Assembly: GCF_003350295.1 (NCBI RefSeq)
Contig: NZ_QLYY01000014.1
Coordinates: forward strand, 118,154-182,153
DNA length: 64,000 nucleotides
From: Vibrio tetraodonis
GTDB lineage: Bacteria > Pseudomonadota > Gammaproteobacteria > Enterobacterales > Vibrionaceae
Reading direction: 5' to 3'
Shown: piece by piece, positions 8,567 to 16,264 of the stretch
Numbering within the stretch: position 1 is the first letter of the stretch
Layout of the letters: each line of letters starts with the position of its first letter
The notes under the pieces: generated by a model
Seen by the model: only the letters and a program-made list of their open reading frames with translations
Databases searched by the model: none
What the model was told of the DNA's origin: nothing
Program-made: the position numbers and the translations under genes

Positions 8567-9340
8567 ATGAAAAAAACCTTAGCTCTACTTTGTACAGTTC
8601 TAGCTTCTACCTCAGTCCTTGCAAAAACCAATGTTACCGTTTTTGGGGATGACTCTTATCCACCATATTCTTACATTGATAGCGGTCGCATGACTGGTAT
8701 ATACACGGTCGTACTAGAGCGCATTTTCGAAAAAATGCCTGACTACAATGTAACCATAAAAGGTGTTCCGTGGAAACGAGGACTACTTGAGATAGAAGGG
8801 GGCAAAAGCTTTGCCTTGTATCCTCCCTACAAACGTCCAAAGCAGCGTCCGTATATGGAATACGACATGTCTATTTTGGATGAAAAGCTAGTTGTAGTGT
8901 GCCAGAAATCTGTTCTTAGCTCACCAAGACCTAACTGGCCTGGCGACTATATGGGGTTGACTATTGGTAACAATTCAGGATTTTCTGCTGGCGGAGATGA
9001 GTTCAAAGCTGCCGTTAAAGCTGGGAAGATAAAACTCAGTGAGACGAAAGGAACGCCTAAGAACTTACTCAAGCTTATCGCTGGGCGTGTGGACTGTTAC
9101 ATGAACGACGCCTTATCGATACAGTGGGAGCTCAAAAAGCTTCAGAAGGAAGGCAAGTATAACGGCTCAACCATTGTAGAAGGTGCGACAATTAGTTCAG
9201 AGCAAGGCTTCCTAGGAATTGCCACCAAAGGCGATAAATTCCCTTTCAAAGATGATTTCAAGTCACAGTATCACAAAATTCTTTCGGAAATGAAAGCGAG
9301 CGGTGAAGTGGACAAAATCATTCAAGAATATGTGAAATAG
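8567..9340 (+). CDS. Periplasmic solute-binding protein, family 3 (orphan)
   Basis: 257 aa with a clear signal peptide (MKKTLALLCTVLASTSVLA). The mature protein follows the family-3 amino-acid-binding fold: the early YPPYSYIDSGRMTGIYTVVLE segment, the ALYPPYKRP region, and later the GLTIGNNSGFSAG hinge and the LKLIAGRVDCYMND substrate-sensing segment. Stand-alone Vibrio proteins of this kind often bind polar amino acids or act with sensor proteins rather than a transporter. No permease or ATPase gene is adjacent, so its partner is unknown. GGAG lies ahead of the ATG at 8567; an upstream in-frame ATG at 8507 would give an unlikely extended signal peptide. Confidence 0.85.
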   Translation: MKKTLALLCTVLASTSVLAKTNVTVFGDDSYPPYSYIDSGRMTGIYTVVLERIFEKMPDYNVTIKGVPWKRGLLEIEGGKSFALYPPYKRPKQRPYMEYDMSILDEKLVVVCQKSVLSSPRPNWPGDYMGLTIGNNSGFSAGGDEFKAAVKAGKIKLSETKGTPKNLLKLIAGRVDCYMNDALSIQWELKKLQKEGKYNGSTIVEGATISSEQGFLGIATKGDKFPFKDDFKSQYHKILSEMKASGEVDKIIQEYVK

Positions 9341-9359
9341 TGTAATAGTTTCATAGACA

Positions 9360-9386
9360 AGCGGGAGTTAATCTCCCGTTTTTTTT
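9360..9386 (+). terminator. Terminator of the solute-binding protein gene
   Basis: CGGGAG, TTAAT loop, CTCCCG and eight T. Confidence 0.9.
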
Positions 9387-9491
9387 ACTTAGATTTCTTT
9401 ATTTTGTTTTTTGTTAATAAATCCTTATTATTGACTATTATTCAACTAAACTTTTTATTGAAATTAAATTTTTCAGTTGTAGGAATTTAAT

Positions 9492-10820
9492 ATGATATAT
9501 AATAAAGACTTAATCCTTCAATCTATAGTTCAATATAATAAGTCCAATGGGAATGCTTCTGAAAGAAGCAGAATAAGTAATTGGTTGCATTTTGAAAATC
9601 ATGGAAAAGTTGGTCAAGTAAGAGCGAATATATTGAAGAGTTATGTTGAAAAGTCTCAGCCTATATATGTTAGTGGTTTGATATCAGAGTATTTATCCGC
9701 TTCAGTAAAACCAGGAACCCTAAATAAAATAATAAAAGATAACAGTCAAAAAGATTGCTTTAAACATGCGAAGATACTCAATGGCGGAAGTAATAAATCT
9801 TCTTCCTTAAGAACATTCGTAAAATCTGCACATAATAAAATAATCTCTGGAGATGCACAATGTATCAAACCATACCAGAATAAGTTGCTTGAAGGTAACT
9901 CTATACCTCCAGAAAGAGTGATTACCAGCGGGTTTAGCATATTTAGAAGTGATTTAAACATGGTCAAAGACTTAAATTCATCGGCACATACAGTTACCAT
10001 GTATCAGCACAAAAGTACAAACGACATGTACTTTGGAAAGTCTTTAACTGATGGCAGTGAAGAAAAAATCAATGCTTTATCAGAAATTTTATATTCTCTA
10101 ATATGGCAAAAATTTATTGGTGATCGCTCTTCTAAGTCACTTATCATGCTTGATGATAGTAACCAGATTTGTGGAATTTGTTCAAAAGGGTTAGACCAGT
10201 TCAGTGAACTAAAAACGCAGCTAGGAAAAAATGGTTACCCTTCGAAATTAGGCTTACTATCAATTGCTGTATTATCCTATTTGCTTGTTGAGGATGATTT
10301 GCATACAAAAAATGTTGGTACATTTAATTATCATGGTGAGACAGTTTTTGGTAAAATAGACCATGATTATATTGTTTCAAAATTTAAAACTCATCATTCT
10401 CATTTTAACAATGACTTCGACCTAGAGTTATTAATTGGATATCTACTGACACAGGATGTTAGTTTACTTAAATTAATACTGAAAAGCCTTAGGTTTTCTC
10501 CTGGAACAAAGAATAGTCGTATGCTTAATTTCGGTCATTATTTAAGAGGGCTAAATGGCGGGGCAAATACAACATTAGGAAGAAAAACCACTCGAGATTT
10601 TTATTCAAATTATGTAACCATTCATAATAAGTCTGAATGTGAGTTTTTAAAAGATAAAATAAAAAATCTGAATATCCAAGAAATGGATAAAGACTATGAT
10701 AGCATTATAAAGTTCGCAGCAAGATATAGTATTGTAGGTATAGATAAAATTAATGACGTTTATTTCTTTATTAAGAACAGGATTTTAATCGCTAAGAATG
10801 AGTTATTAAGCCTAGGTTAG
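9492..10820 (+). CDS. Orphan protein with a weak atypical-kinase-like core
   Basis: 442 aa, no signal peptide, no membrane segment; not assigned to a family by eye. The base composition is clearly AT-richer than the neighbours, with many AAA, ATA and TTA codons, which suggests horizontal acquisition. In the centre, LLVEDDLHTKNVG (residues 264-276) is followed about 12 residues later by KIDHD (288-292). This spacing and pattern (D-x-H-x-x-N, then I-D-x-x) resemble the catalytic loop and metal-binding site of PI3/PI4-kinase-like and bacterial-effector atypical kinases. Upstream, YFGK (180-183) and the E(I/L) helix near 198 could be the ATP-lysine and its partner. The kinase idea is inference. 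TAGGA lies ahead of the ATG. A strong terminator upstream and its own composition make it a single-gene cargo. Confidence 0.6.
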   Translation: MIYNKDLILQSIVQYNKSNGNASERSRISNWLHFENHGKVGQVRANILKSYVEKSQPIYVSGLISEYLSASVKPGTLNKIIKDNSQKDCFKHAKILNGGSNKSSSLRTFVKSAHNKIISGDAQCIKPYQNKLLEGNSIPPERVITSGFSIFRSDLNMVKDLNSSAHTVTMYQHKSTNDMYFGKSLTDGSEEKINALSEILYSLIWQKFIGDRSSKSLIMLDDSNQICGICSKGLDQFSELKTQLGKNGYPSKLGLLSIAVLSYLLVEDDLHTKNVGTFNYHGETVFGKIDHDYIVSKFKTHHSHFNNDFDLELLIGYLLTQDVSLLKLILKSLRFSPGTKNSRMLNFGHYLRGLNGGANTTLGRKTTRDFYSNYVTIHNKSECEFLKDKIKNLNIQEMDKDYDSIIKFAARYSIVGIDKINDVYFFIKNRILIAKNELLSLG

Positions 10821-10994
10821 ATTAGCAGATAACATAGTTAATCATTACATAATGATAGACTTCCTTTGTCCGAATCATAGATCAAAATATTGACGTTGAT
10901 TTTTCGCTATGTTCTGGTGAAAGGCACTATAATCTTGACTAAACTTGGCAGGTCGTACATTTGGTGTACTTAACTGTTTGAGCCTTAATGGATT

Positions 10995-11585
10995 ATGGAC
11001 AATTTACAGGGTTTACAGATGGAATTCAAAGTCGCTGCATATGAAGATTATGAACGTTTGGCTTCACTGCAGGCTCAAAGTTGGAAAATGTTTTACCAGG
11101 GTGCTTTGGAGCCGGAATATTTAGATCTTGATATCCTCGCCGATCGCCGAGTTGTTTGGCAAACTCGCCTCATCAACCCTCCTTATAATCAACATGTTCT
11201 ACTGCTTGAGGAAGGTGGATTACTCTGCGGGTTTATATGTGCATTCGGTAACCATGACTATGAAAAAGGAACAATTATTGATGCATTACACATCGATGAT
11301 TATTACTTAGGAAAAGGGTTGGGCGTTAAATTAGTTGGTCATGTAGCGCAGTGGGTTAAGAAGCACTTCCCTAATAATGGTATTTATGTGAATGTTGTAA
11401 AAAGTAATCGCAGAGCGATTACTTTTTGTGAGCGGTTGGGGGGGCACTTTAAACAGGAAAGAACTTGGAATGCACCTTGTGGCTCCCAAGTCCCAGAGCT
11501 GATTTATTCTTGGAACTCGCCCGAGGAGTTACTTGAATCAACTTCGCGACTCCAGAACGGCGCGCTTAATTTGGTTAAAGGGTAG
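10995..11585 (+). CDS. GNAT family N-acetyltransferase
   Basis: About 190 aa with a GNAT fold: beta strands at LLCGFICAFG, then IDALHIDDYYLGKGLGVKLVGHVAQW, containing the acetyl-CoA-binding core (Y-Y-L-G-K-G-L-G-x-x-L, a Q/R-x-x-G-x-G/A variant), and the NVVKSNRRAITFCERLGG segment typical of the C-terminal half. The substrate is unknown. Two starts are possible, ATG 10995 and ATG 11019; neither has a convincing ribosome-binding site and the shorter form (MEFKVAAYEDYE) begins exactly at the family's usual first strand. It is convergent with the LysR gene. Confidence 0.8.
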   Translation: MDNLQGLQMEFKVAAYEDYERLASLQAQSWKMFYQGALEPEYLDLDILADRRVVWQTRLINPPYNQHVLLLEEGGLLCGFICAFGNHDYEKGTIIDALHIDDYYLGKGLGVKLVGHVAQWVKKHFPNNGIYVNVVKSNRRAITFCERLGGHFKQERTWNAPCGSQVPELIYSWNSPEELLESTSRLQNGALNLVKG

Positions 11586-11653
11586 TCTATTGTCATCGAG
11601 ACTAAGCGTCTTATGTGCTATGAACAGATCTTAGCGTGTGCTGGCACAGCGCT

Positions 11654-12562
11654 TTAGCTGTGAACACTTTTCTGAAGGTGTTCGATAAATGCTCCAACTT
11701 TTTTGGCTAGATGCTTTCTTGATGAATAAAAAGCGTATAACACGAGATCTTCCGGTTCATGCTCTAAACGCAGTTCAGTGAGTAGACCACCATCTATTTC
11801 AGTTTGGCAAAATTCTAACGGTAATATTGCAGCACCCAAACCTGAAATTGCACCTTGCTTAGCAAGTTGACCGCTGTTGACTCGAAAATTAGACTGAACT
11901 CTCTGTGTGACAGTTTGCCCTTTTTGATATTTAAAGACCCAAGGTTTGCCATTTAATACAGAAAATGTACTAATACATGGAAAATGGTTTAAGTCACTTA
12001 ACTTCTTTGGTTTTAGGTAAGTCTGTAAGAGTTTAGGCGCTGCAACTACAGTACTAGTCCAGCGATTGATTTCTTTTGCTATCCAACTACTGTCTGGCAA
12101 GCCACCTCTATGGAAACTGAGAAATACATCGAACCCGCTCAGCAAATCATGGTTAGGGGCTAAGTTTGTGTCACAGCACAGTGAAATTGATGGGTTTTCA
12201 GCGCAAAAAGATACCACAGCTTCTGCCAATTGAGGCGAATCTGGCATGAGTACTCTTAGCTGACCGAACGCATCATGGCTGTGCTCAGTCACCTTGGTTA
12301 ATGCATCATTAAGCTGCAAGAGCAAGGGTTGAGTTTGTTCGTATAACTGATCTCCCGCTGGAGTGGGTGAAGTTTTACGAGTGGTCCTATTAAATAATCG
12401 CGTGTGAAGCGTATTTTCAAGTAAACCGATATGACGGCTAACATTAGATGTCGGTAATCCAAGAAACTCAGAGGCTTTTTTAAAACTATTGTTCTCATAA
12501 ACACAGTGAAAGCTTTTTAGCCATTGCTGTTCAACCTTATCTATCATCTTCAACTGTCCCAT
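11654..12562 (-). CDS. LysR-family transcriptional regulator
   Basis: 302 aa. The N-terminal winged helix-turn-helix is evident (SFKKASEFLGLPTSNVSRHIGLLENTLHTRLFNRTTRK), followed by a linker helix and a two-lobed effector domain. The ISGLGAAILPLEFC segment near the end is typical of the CrgA-like subgroup. It is transcribed divergently from the accD paralogue with about 130 bp between starts, the classic arrangement of a LysR regulator and its target, so it may control that gene. The effector is unknown. The ATG at 12547 (MIDKVEQ) is an alternative start. Confidence 0.9.
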   Translation of the reverse strand: MGQLKMIDKVEQQWLKSFHCVYENNSFKKASEFLGLPTSNVSRHIGLLENTLHTRLFNRTTRKTSPTPAGDQLYEQTQPLLLQLNDALTKVTEHSHDAFGQLRVLMPDSPQLAEAVVSFCAENPSISLCCDTNLAPNHDLLSGFDVFLSFHRGGLPDSSWIAKEINRWTSTVVAAPKLLQTYLKPKKLSDLNHFPCISTFSVLNGKPWVFKYQKGQTVTQRVQSNFRVNSGQLAKQGAISGLGAAILPLEFCQTEIDGGLLTELRLEHEPEDLVLYAFYSSRKHLAKKVGAFIEHLQKSVHS

Positions 12563-12576
12563 TTTTTGAGATTATA

Positions 12577-12608
12577 AATTTAAAAATAGCGACTTTATTA
12601 CTTAAATT
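12577..12608. promoter_or_regulatory. Possible LysR-type operator between lysR and accD2
   Basis: AATTTAA (12577-12583) and TTAAATT (12602-12608) form an interrupted palindrome in the shared 130-bp divergent promoter region. LysR proteins bind such AT-rich interrupted palindromes, but no dimension of this site is diagnostic. Confidence 0.25.
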
Positions 12609-12691
12609 CTCTCGATACAATCCTTTTACCATGTCTGCGGACCCAGAAGATACTGGCAGCTATTAACTGAAACAGATGAGCGAAGATAACA

Positions 12692-13555
12692 ATGAGCTGG
12701 TTAGAGAAATTAATACCAAGTAATAATATAATTAAAGGACGCAAGGCCGAGATACCAGATGGTGTATGGATGCAATGTCCCAACTGTACAAAGACATTAT
12801 ATAAAGCGTTTGTTGAACAAAATTTGTATGTATGCCCTGAGTGTACACACCATATGAGAATGCCTGCTCGTGAGCGATTGACATCTTTCTTAGATCAAGG
12901 CGAAGTAATGGAAATGGGAGGTGATATAAAGCCCAGAGATATCGTTGGATTTAAAGATGTTAAGCCGTACAAAGAGCGTCTAAAGATAGCCCAAAAACAG
13001 ACTGGAGAGAAGGATGCACTGATCGTATTAAAAGGTGAGTTGTATGGGTTACCTATTGTCACTTGTGCTTTTGAATTTTCATTCATGGCAGGATCAATGG
13101 GTTCGGTGGTAGGAGCTCGGTTTGTTGCCGCTGTTGAAACAGCAATAGCCGAGAAGTGTGGACTGGTATGTTTTTCAGCATGCGGTGGGGCACGAATGCA
13201 AGAGTCCTTGATGTCACTACTACAAATGTCAAAAACCAGTGCGGCTTTGGGGCGTTTATCTGATTTGAGACTACCTTATATATCGGTCCTAACAGACCAG
13301 ACCTTTGGCGGGGTATCGGCAAGTTTAGCCATGTTAGGGGACATTAATATTGCCGAGCCAAGGGCAAAAATTGGATTCGCTGGCAGGCGGGTTATTGAGC
13401 AAACGGTTCGCCAGCAATTGCCCGACCAATTCCAGCGCAGTGAGTTTTTATTAGAACATGGTGCTATCGATATGATTGTGGACAGGCGAGAGATGCGAAA
13501 AAAGGTCGCCAGTCTACTATCTAAGCTAATCAATCAGCCACTTGTAAAACGCTAA
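12692..13555 (+). CDS. accD: Second-copy acetyl-CoA carboxylase carboxyltransferase beta subunit (AccD paralogue)
   Basis: 287 aa. AccD carries the carboxyl-transfer half of acetyl-CoA carboxylase together with AccA, making malonyl-CoA for fatty-acid synthesis. The zinc ribbon is intact (CPNC 29-32, CPEC 48-51), as are [25 protein letters not shown] and [17 protein letters not shown]. It resembles E. coli AccD along its whole length but has a shorter tail and unusual changes in conserved loops: TDQTF instead of TDPTM, SACGG instead of SASGG, FAGRR instead of FAGPR. Vibrio normally carries accD with folC on the large chromosome, so this is probably an extra copy (inference). It has no accA, accB or accC beside it; a LysR gene is divergent. 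One idea is a variant resistant to carboxyltransferase inhibitors. Confidence 0.9.
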   Translation: MSWLEKLIPSNNIIKGRKAEIPDGVWMQCPNCTKTLYKAFVEQNLYVCPECTHHMRMPARERLTSFLDQGEVMEMGGDIKPRDIVGFKDVKPYKERLKIAQKQTGEKDALIVLKGELYGLPIVTCAFEFSFMAGSMGSVVGARFVAAVETAIAEKCGLVCFSACGGARMQESLMSLLQMSKTSAALGRLSDLRLPYISVLTDQTFGGVSASLAMLGDINIAEPRAKIGFAGRRVIEQTVRQQLPDQFQRSEFLLEHGAIDMIVDRREMRKKVASLLSKLINQPLVKR

Positions 13556-13996
13556 CAATAAATAAAATTTATAAAGTTTATTGGCGATTTACCAAATTCA
13601 TTTATCAAGTAAATAATGCCATAAGCGGGCACTTTATTCTCACACTCCATCAAACATAGCAGTGTGAATAATTGATTGGTTAATAACCATATTGAGTTCG
13701 ATTTTTGAACGCTGGCTAACCATTTAAATTAGTTAACATGCTTAAATTTTGATGCTTTACTACTCTAGGTTAAAAACTTGGTAATCTATTTGAAATTCTT
13801 GATAATCATAAGTTACTGATAATTATATATTTTTAGTTTTTTTTATATAAATCACATTAGATCATGAATGTTTTTTTTGAAAAATTAATATTTGAGCCTA
13901 TCATCTGCGCGGTTCAGGGGATTGACATAACGCTTTTTAGCATAAGCCGTTTTCAATCCCCTCTTTATTTAGAGTAAAAAATTCTTTGGAGTATAA
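13556..13996. other. Long AT-rich intergenic region
   Basis: 440 bp without a convincing gene. It holds an imperfect inverted repeat at 13634-13671 (TTATTC/CACAC arms), possibly the accD2 terminator, then a long AT-rich stretch likely to contain the promoter of the exported-protein operon, and a strong hairpin near its right end (listed separately). Confidence 0.6.
13916..13962 (+). promoter_or_regulatory. Strong hairpin in the 5' leader of the exported-protein operon
   Basis: AGGGGATTGA (13916-13925) pairs perfectly with TCAATCCCCT (13953-13962); the 27-base interior contains a smaller GCTT/AAGC pairing. TCTTTATTT follows and the first ATG of the operon is 35 bp further on. It could be an attenuator, an mRNA-stabilising leader or a protein-binding site. 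Confidence 0.55.
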
Positions 13997-14533
13997 ATGA
14001 AACTCACAAAATTAAGTGTGTTATTTTCGTCGTTGTATTTTGGTTTAGTGGGTAATGGTTACTCTTCTAATACGGCAACTATGACATTTACCGAGACAAT
14101 TGATCTTGTTTGTGGCTTAGATGTTAAAGTACCCTCTGGAGGTAATCCTACGATCCTATTTAAAGGCGAACAAGCATCTTCAGGTGAACGATTTGTTACT
14201 TTTACCCCGTTCAGCAACAATAGCACAAAGCAAGCTCTCCAACTAGCTATCACAACACTTACTCCTACTAACTTGGACTTCGTATCAACTGAAGGCGAGG
14301 TAACATCTATAGGTAATGATCTAAAGCTTTGGATTGGACCAGAAGGTAGAAAAACTTCGGCTAGTTATGATGATGTTACTCACGCAAAGTTGGCAACGGA
14401 GACATATACCGTGTCTCATGCAGAACCATTGTCTGCTATTGCGACCGTTAATCGCTATAAATCAGAAATAGCACGCAGAGCTTCTGGTAACGCTGAAGTG
14501 GAGGCGGTGATCACTCTTACGTGTCGTCCATAG
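13997..14533 (+). CDS. Exported pilin-like beta-rich protein (operon gene 1)
   Basis: 178 aa with a signal peptide ending near residue 24 (GNGYSS before NTATM). The mature part, about 154 residues, is Thr/Ser-rich and beta-rich without membrane segments. It has only two cysteines, one in the first strands (LVCGLDV, residue about 39) and one three residues from the end (LTCRP); a disulfide joining the first and last strands would resemble a pilin-type immunoglobulin fold. I cannot assign a named family. It is the first gene of a five-gene operon and could be the major structural subunit (inference). GGAG lies ahead of the ATG. Confidence 0.65.
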   Translation: MKLTKLSVLFSSLYFGLVGNGYSSNTATMTFTETIDLVCGLDVKVPSGGNPTILFKGEQASSGERFVTFTPFSNNSTKQALQLAITTLTPTNLDFVSTEGEVTSIGNDLKLWIGPEGRKTSASYDDVTHAKLATETYTVSHAEPLSAIATVNRYKSEIARRASGNAEVEAVITLTCRP

Positions 14534-14564
14534 CTTATTAATAAAAAAATTGGATAGTTGTAAA

Positions 14565-15053
14565 ATGTCGCTTAATCCTTTGCTAAAACGAAGTTTGACT
14601 TTAGTATTAATATTGATCTTTTTTAATGTAAGCCATGCTCAGTCATTAAGTGGTGGATCATTAGAAAATATATTTTTTACCAAGAGTGAACGCTTGCAAG
14701 TTACTTTCGGTAATTTAAATAAATACTCTGAAAATTACAGAGTATCTGTTAGCAAGCTGAAATTTAACCCAACTGATGTAAATAGTCTTATTAATATAAT
14801 TGATAAAGAGAATAGCGATAAGCAACTATCCAAGTTTTTTAATAAGGTAAAACCTAAAAGTACGACTAAAAGAAAACTGAATAAAATATTAAAAATAGCC
14901 TCAGGAAAAACACGTAGAGTTAAAGTCCCAGTATTTAATCTAGAAAAGAACAAACTGAACTTCTATCGTATTTGTAGTGAGTCAGAGCCTAAAGGTGGCT
15001 ATGTATACGAGGTGTGTACGCACTCTGTTATATACTATTCTCCGAAAAGATAA
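14565..15053 (+). CDS. Exported single-domain, chaperone-like protein (operon gene 2)
   Basis: 162 aa. A signal peptide (hydrophobic stretch SLTLVLILIFFNVSHAQ) precedes a basic mature domain of about 135 residues. The order RLQVTFGNLNKYSENYRVSV, then RRVKVPVFNLEKNKLNFYRICS, then VCTHSVIYYSPKR loosely follows the strand pattern of the N-terminal domain of periplasmic pilus chaperones (an ISRIKLYYRP-like last strand), but there is no second domain. Two Cys flank the last hairpin. It is clearly related to operon gene 4, especially the C-terminal 30 residues, so the two are paralogues. The function is inferred only. A TTG at 14550 is an alternative start; the ATG at 14565 begins a better signal peptide. 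Confidence 0.6.
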   Translation: MSLNPLLKRSLTLVLILIFFNVSHAQSLSGGSLENIFFTKSERLQVTFGNLNKYSENYRVSVSKLKFNPTDVNSLINIIDKENSDKQLSKFFNKVKPKSTTKRKLNKILKIASGKTRRVKVPVFNLEKNKLNFYRICSESEPKGGYVYEVCTHSVIYYSPKR

Positions 15054-15062
15054 GGCAGATAT

Positions 15063-15926
15063 ATGAGATGTTTAGCTTTTTTATCATTGCTGTTTTTTTC
15101 TGATTTTCTATTGGCCGAGTGTACTGAAAGGTCTTTAAAAGGTCGTTCAGACACAGTGTATACTCGTATGAGTATTTGTTATCACTTTGCACCTCGTGCA
15201 CAGGTAGTTGGTAGACCGGACAGGAACATGTTAGTATTTGAAGTCTACCCTGCAGATAATAGACGAACTCGTTTTGATAGCCATGTGCAACAAGTGGTTA
15301 ATACAAATGCTCAAAGTAGGTGTGTTTTTGTTCGTAGAGAAAGGTTTAATCGTAATAAAGATTATCGTTTTTCTGAAAATGACTGTAATTATTATCAATA
15401 TCAGAAACTTACGTATTACACATCAAATGATGATTCAAGAAACACACCTGTTTTGTACTTTTTTAGCTTGGATACATCGCGAGCTACTAGTGATATAAAT
15501 GTTTCCTTTGAAGTGGCTGATGAAGAAATTTGGAATAATATTCGTTATTATATAAAGTCTGCCCCTATTGTAGATTCCTGCTCAATTACAGTTTTTGGAA
15601 ATACCGGAGGTATGATATTTATCGACGAACCTGATAGAGGAGGTAAAACCCTTGATGTTCGCATGCACGCACAGGGTAGTCGCCGCCTTAAGCTAGAAAG
15701 TAATTCCAATAGCGATATTTTAAATAGGCACTTTGAAGGATACTCACTTCAACGATACAACGACAGAACTAGACAATTCACAAACTCAGTGTGGAAATTA
15801 ATTCCCGAACGCCCTATTAGACTTCACGGCTCATATAATTTTAGATTAGCTCCAATATATAACTATAAAAAATCTGATTTACCACCTGGTGAATATATAA
15901 ATACATTGGAAATAGTATGCGAATAA
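15063..15926 (+). CDS. Exported two-domain, adhesin-like protein (operon gene 3)
   Basis: 287 aa with a signal peptide (LAFLSLLFFSDFLLA before ECTERS). Six cysteines remain in the mature protein, probably three disulfides. The N-terminal half (to about residue 165) is rich in Arg, Tyr and Asn. The C-terminal half begins at SAPIVDSCSITVFGN and ends with LPPGEYINTLEIVCE, resembling the final strand of pilin domains. A two-domain protein with a C-terminal pilin-like domain, coded among small pilin-like genes, suggests a tip or adhesin component, but no family is recognised. AAGGCAG lies ahead of the ATG; its last 10 bp overlap the next gene. Confidence 0.6.
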   Translation: MRCLAFLSLLFFSDFLLAECTERSLKGRSDTVYTRMSICYHFAPRAQVVGRPDRNMLVFEVYPADNRRTRFDSHVQQVVNTNAQSRCVFVRRERFNRNKDYRFSENDCNYYQYQKLTYYTSNDDSRNTPVLYFFSLDTSRATSDINVSFEVADEEIWNNIRYYIKSAPIVDSCSITVFGNTGGMIFIDEPDRGGKTLDVRMHAQGSRRLKLESNSNSDILNRHFEGYSLQRYNDRTRQFTNSVWKLIPERPIRLHGSYNFRLAPIYNYKKSDLPPGEYINTLEIVCE

Positions 15927-16264
15927 TAGTGCTAATCATTAGTTTATTATCATTTCATACTTTGGCGCATATGCAGGCCCCAAGAGAATTAAATGAAGTG
16001 GTGTATAGTCAATTTCCTCAAGTTGAATTAACACTAGGAAATGCATACGACATCGATAAAGTCTATTCGCTAGAGGTGAATGGAGTTTTAGTAGAGGAAG
16101 CTATTCGTCTGAAAGGAAATCAAGTTAAGAAACAGTTAATACAGCTGCCGAAAGTTGAGCCAAATAAAGTGAATCGCTTTAGAGTTTGCTCTATGACTGC
16201 AGCGACACAAGAGGTAAGAAGTAAGATATGTTCAAGAGTCAATGTTTATTATCCGCAGCGATAA
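15917..16264 (+). CDS. Exported single-domain, chaperone-like protein (operon gene 4, paralogue of gene 2)
   Basis: 115 aa. A signal peptide (MRIIVLIISLLSFHTLA) is followed by about 95 residues with strands QVELTLGN, YSLEVNGV, KKQLIQLPKVEPNKVNRFRVCS and KICSRVNVYYPQR. The C-terminal NK-x-N-x-FRVCS plus C-S-x-V-x-V-YYPQR block mirrors gene 2 (NKLNFYRICS and SVIYYSPKR). It is a minimal version of the same domain, lacking gene 2's long basic insert. It overlaps gene 3 by 10 bp and gene 5 by 37 bp, so its translation is tightly coupled. The single Ig-like-domain interpretation is inference. Confidence 0.6.
   Translation: MRIIVLIISLLSFHTLAHMQAPRELNEVVYSQFPQVELTLGNAYDIDKVYSLEVNGVLVEEAIRLKGNQVKKQLIQLPKVEPNKVNRFRVCSMTAATQEVRSKICSRVNVYYPQR

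Noticed and set aside
9746..10000. Minus-strand open frame inside the kinase-like orphan
   Set aside because: No ribosome-binding site; the plus-strand frame is longer and has consistent codon use.
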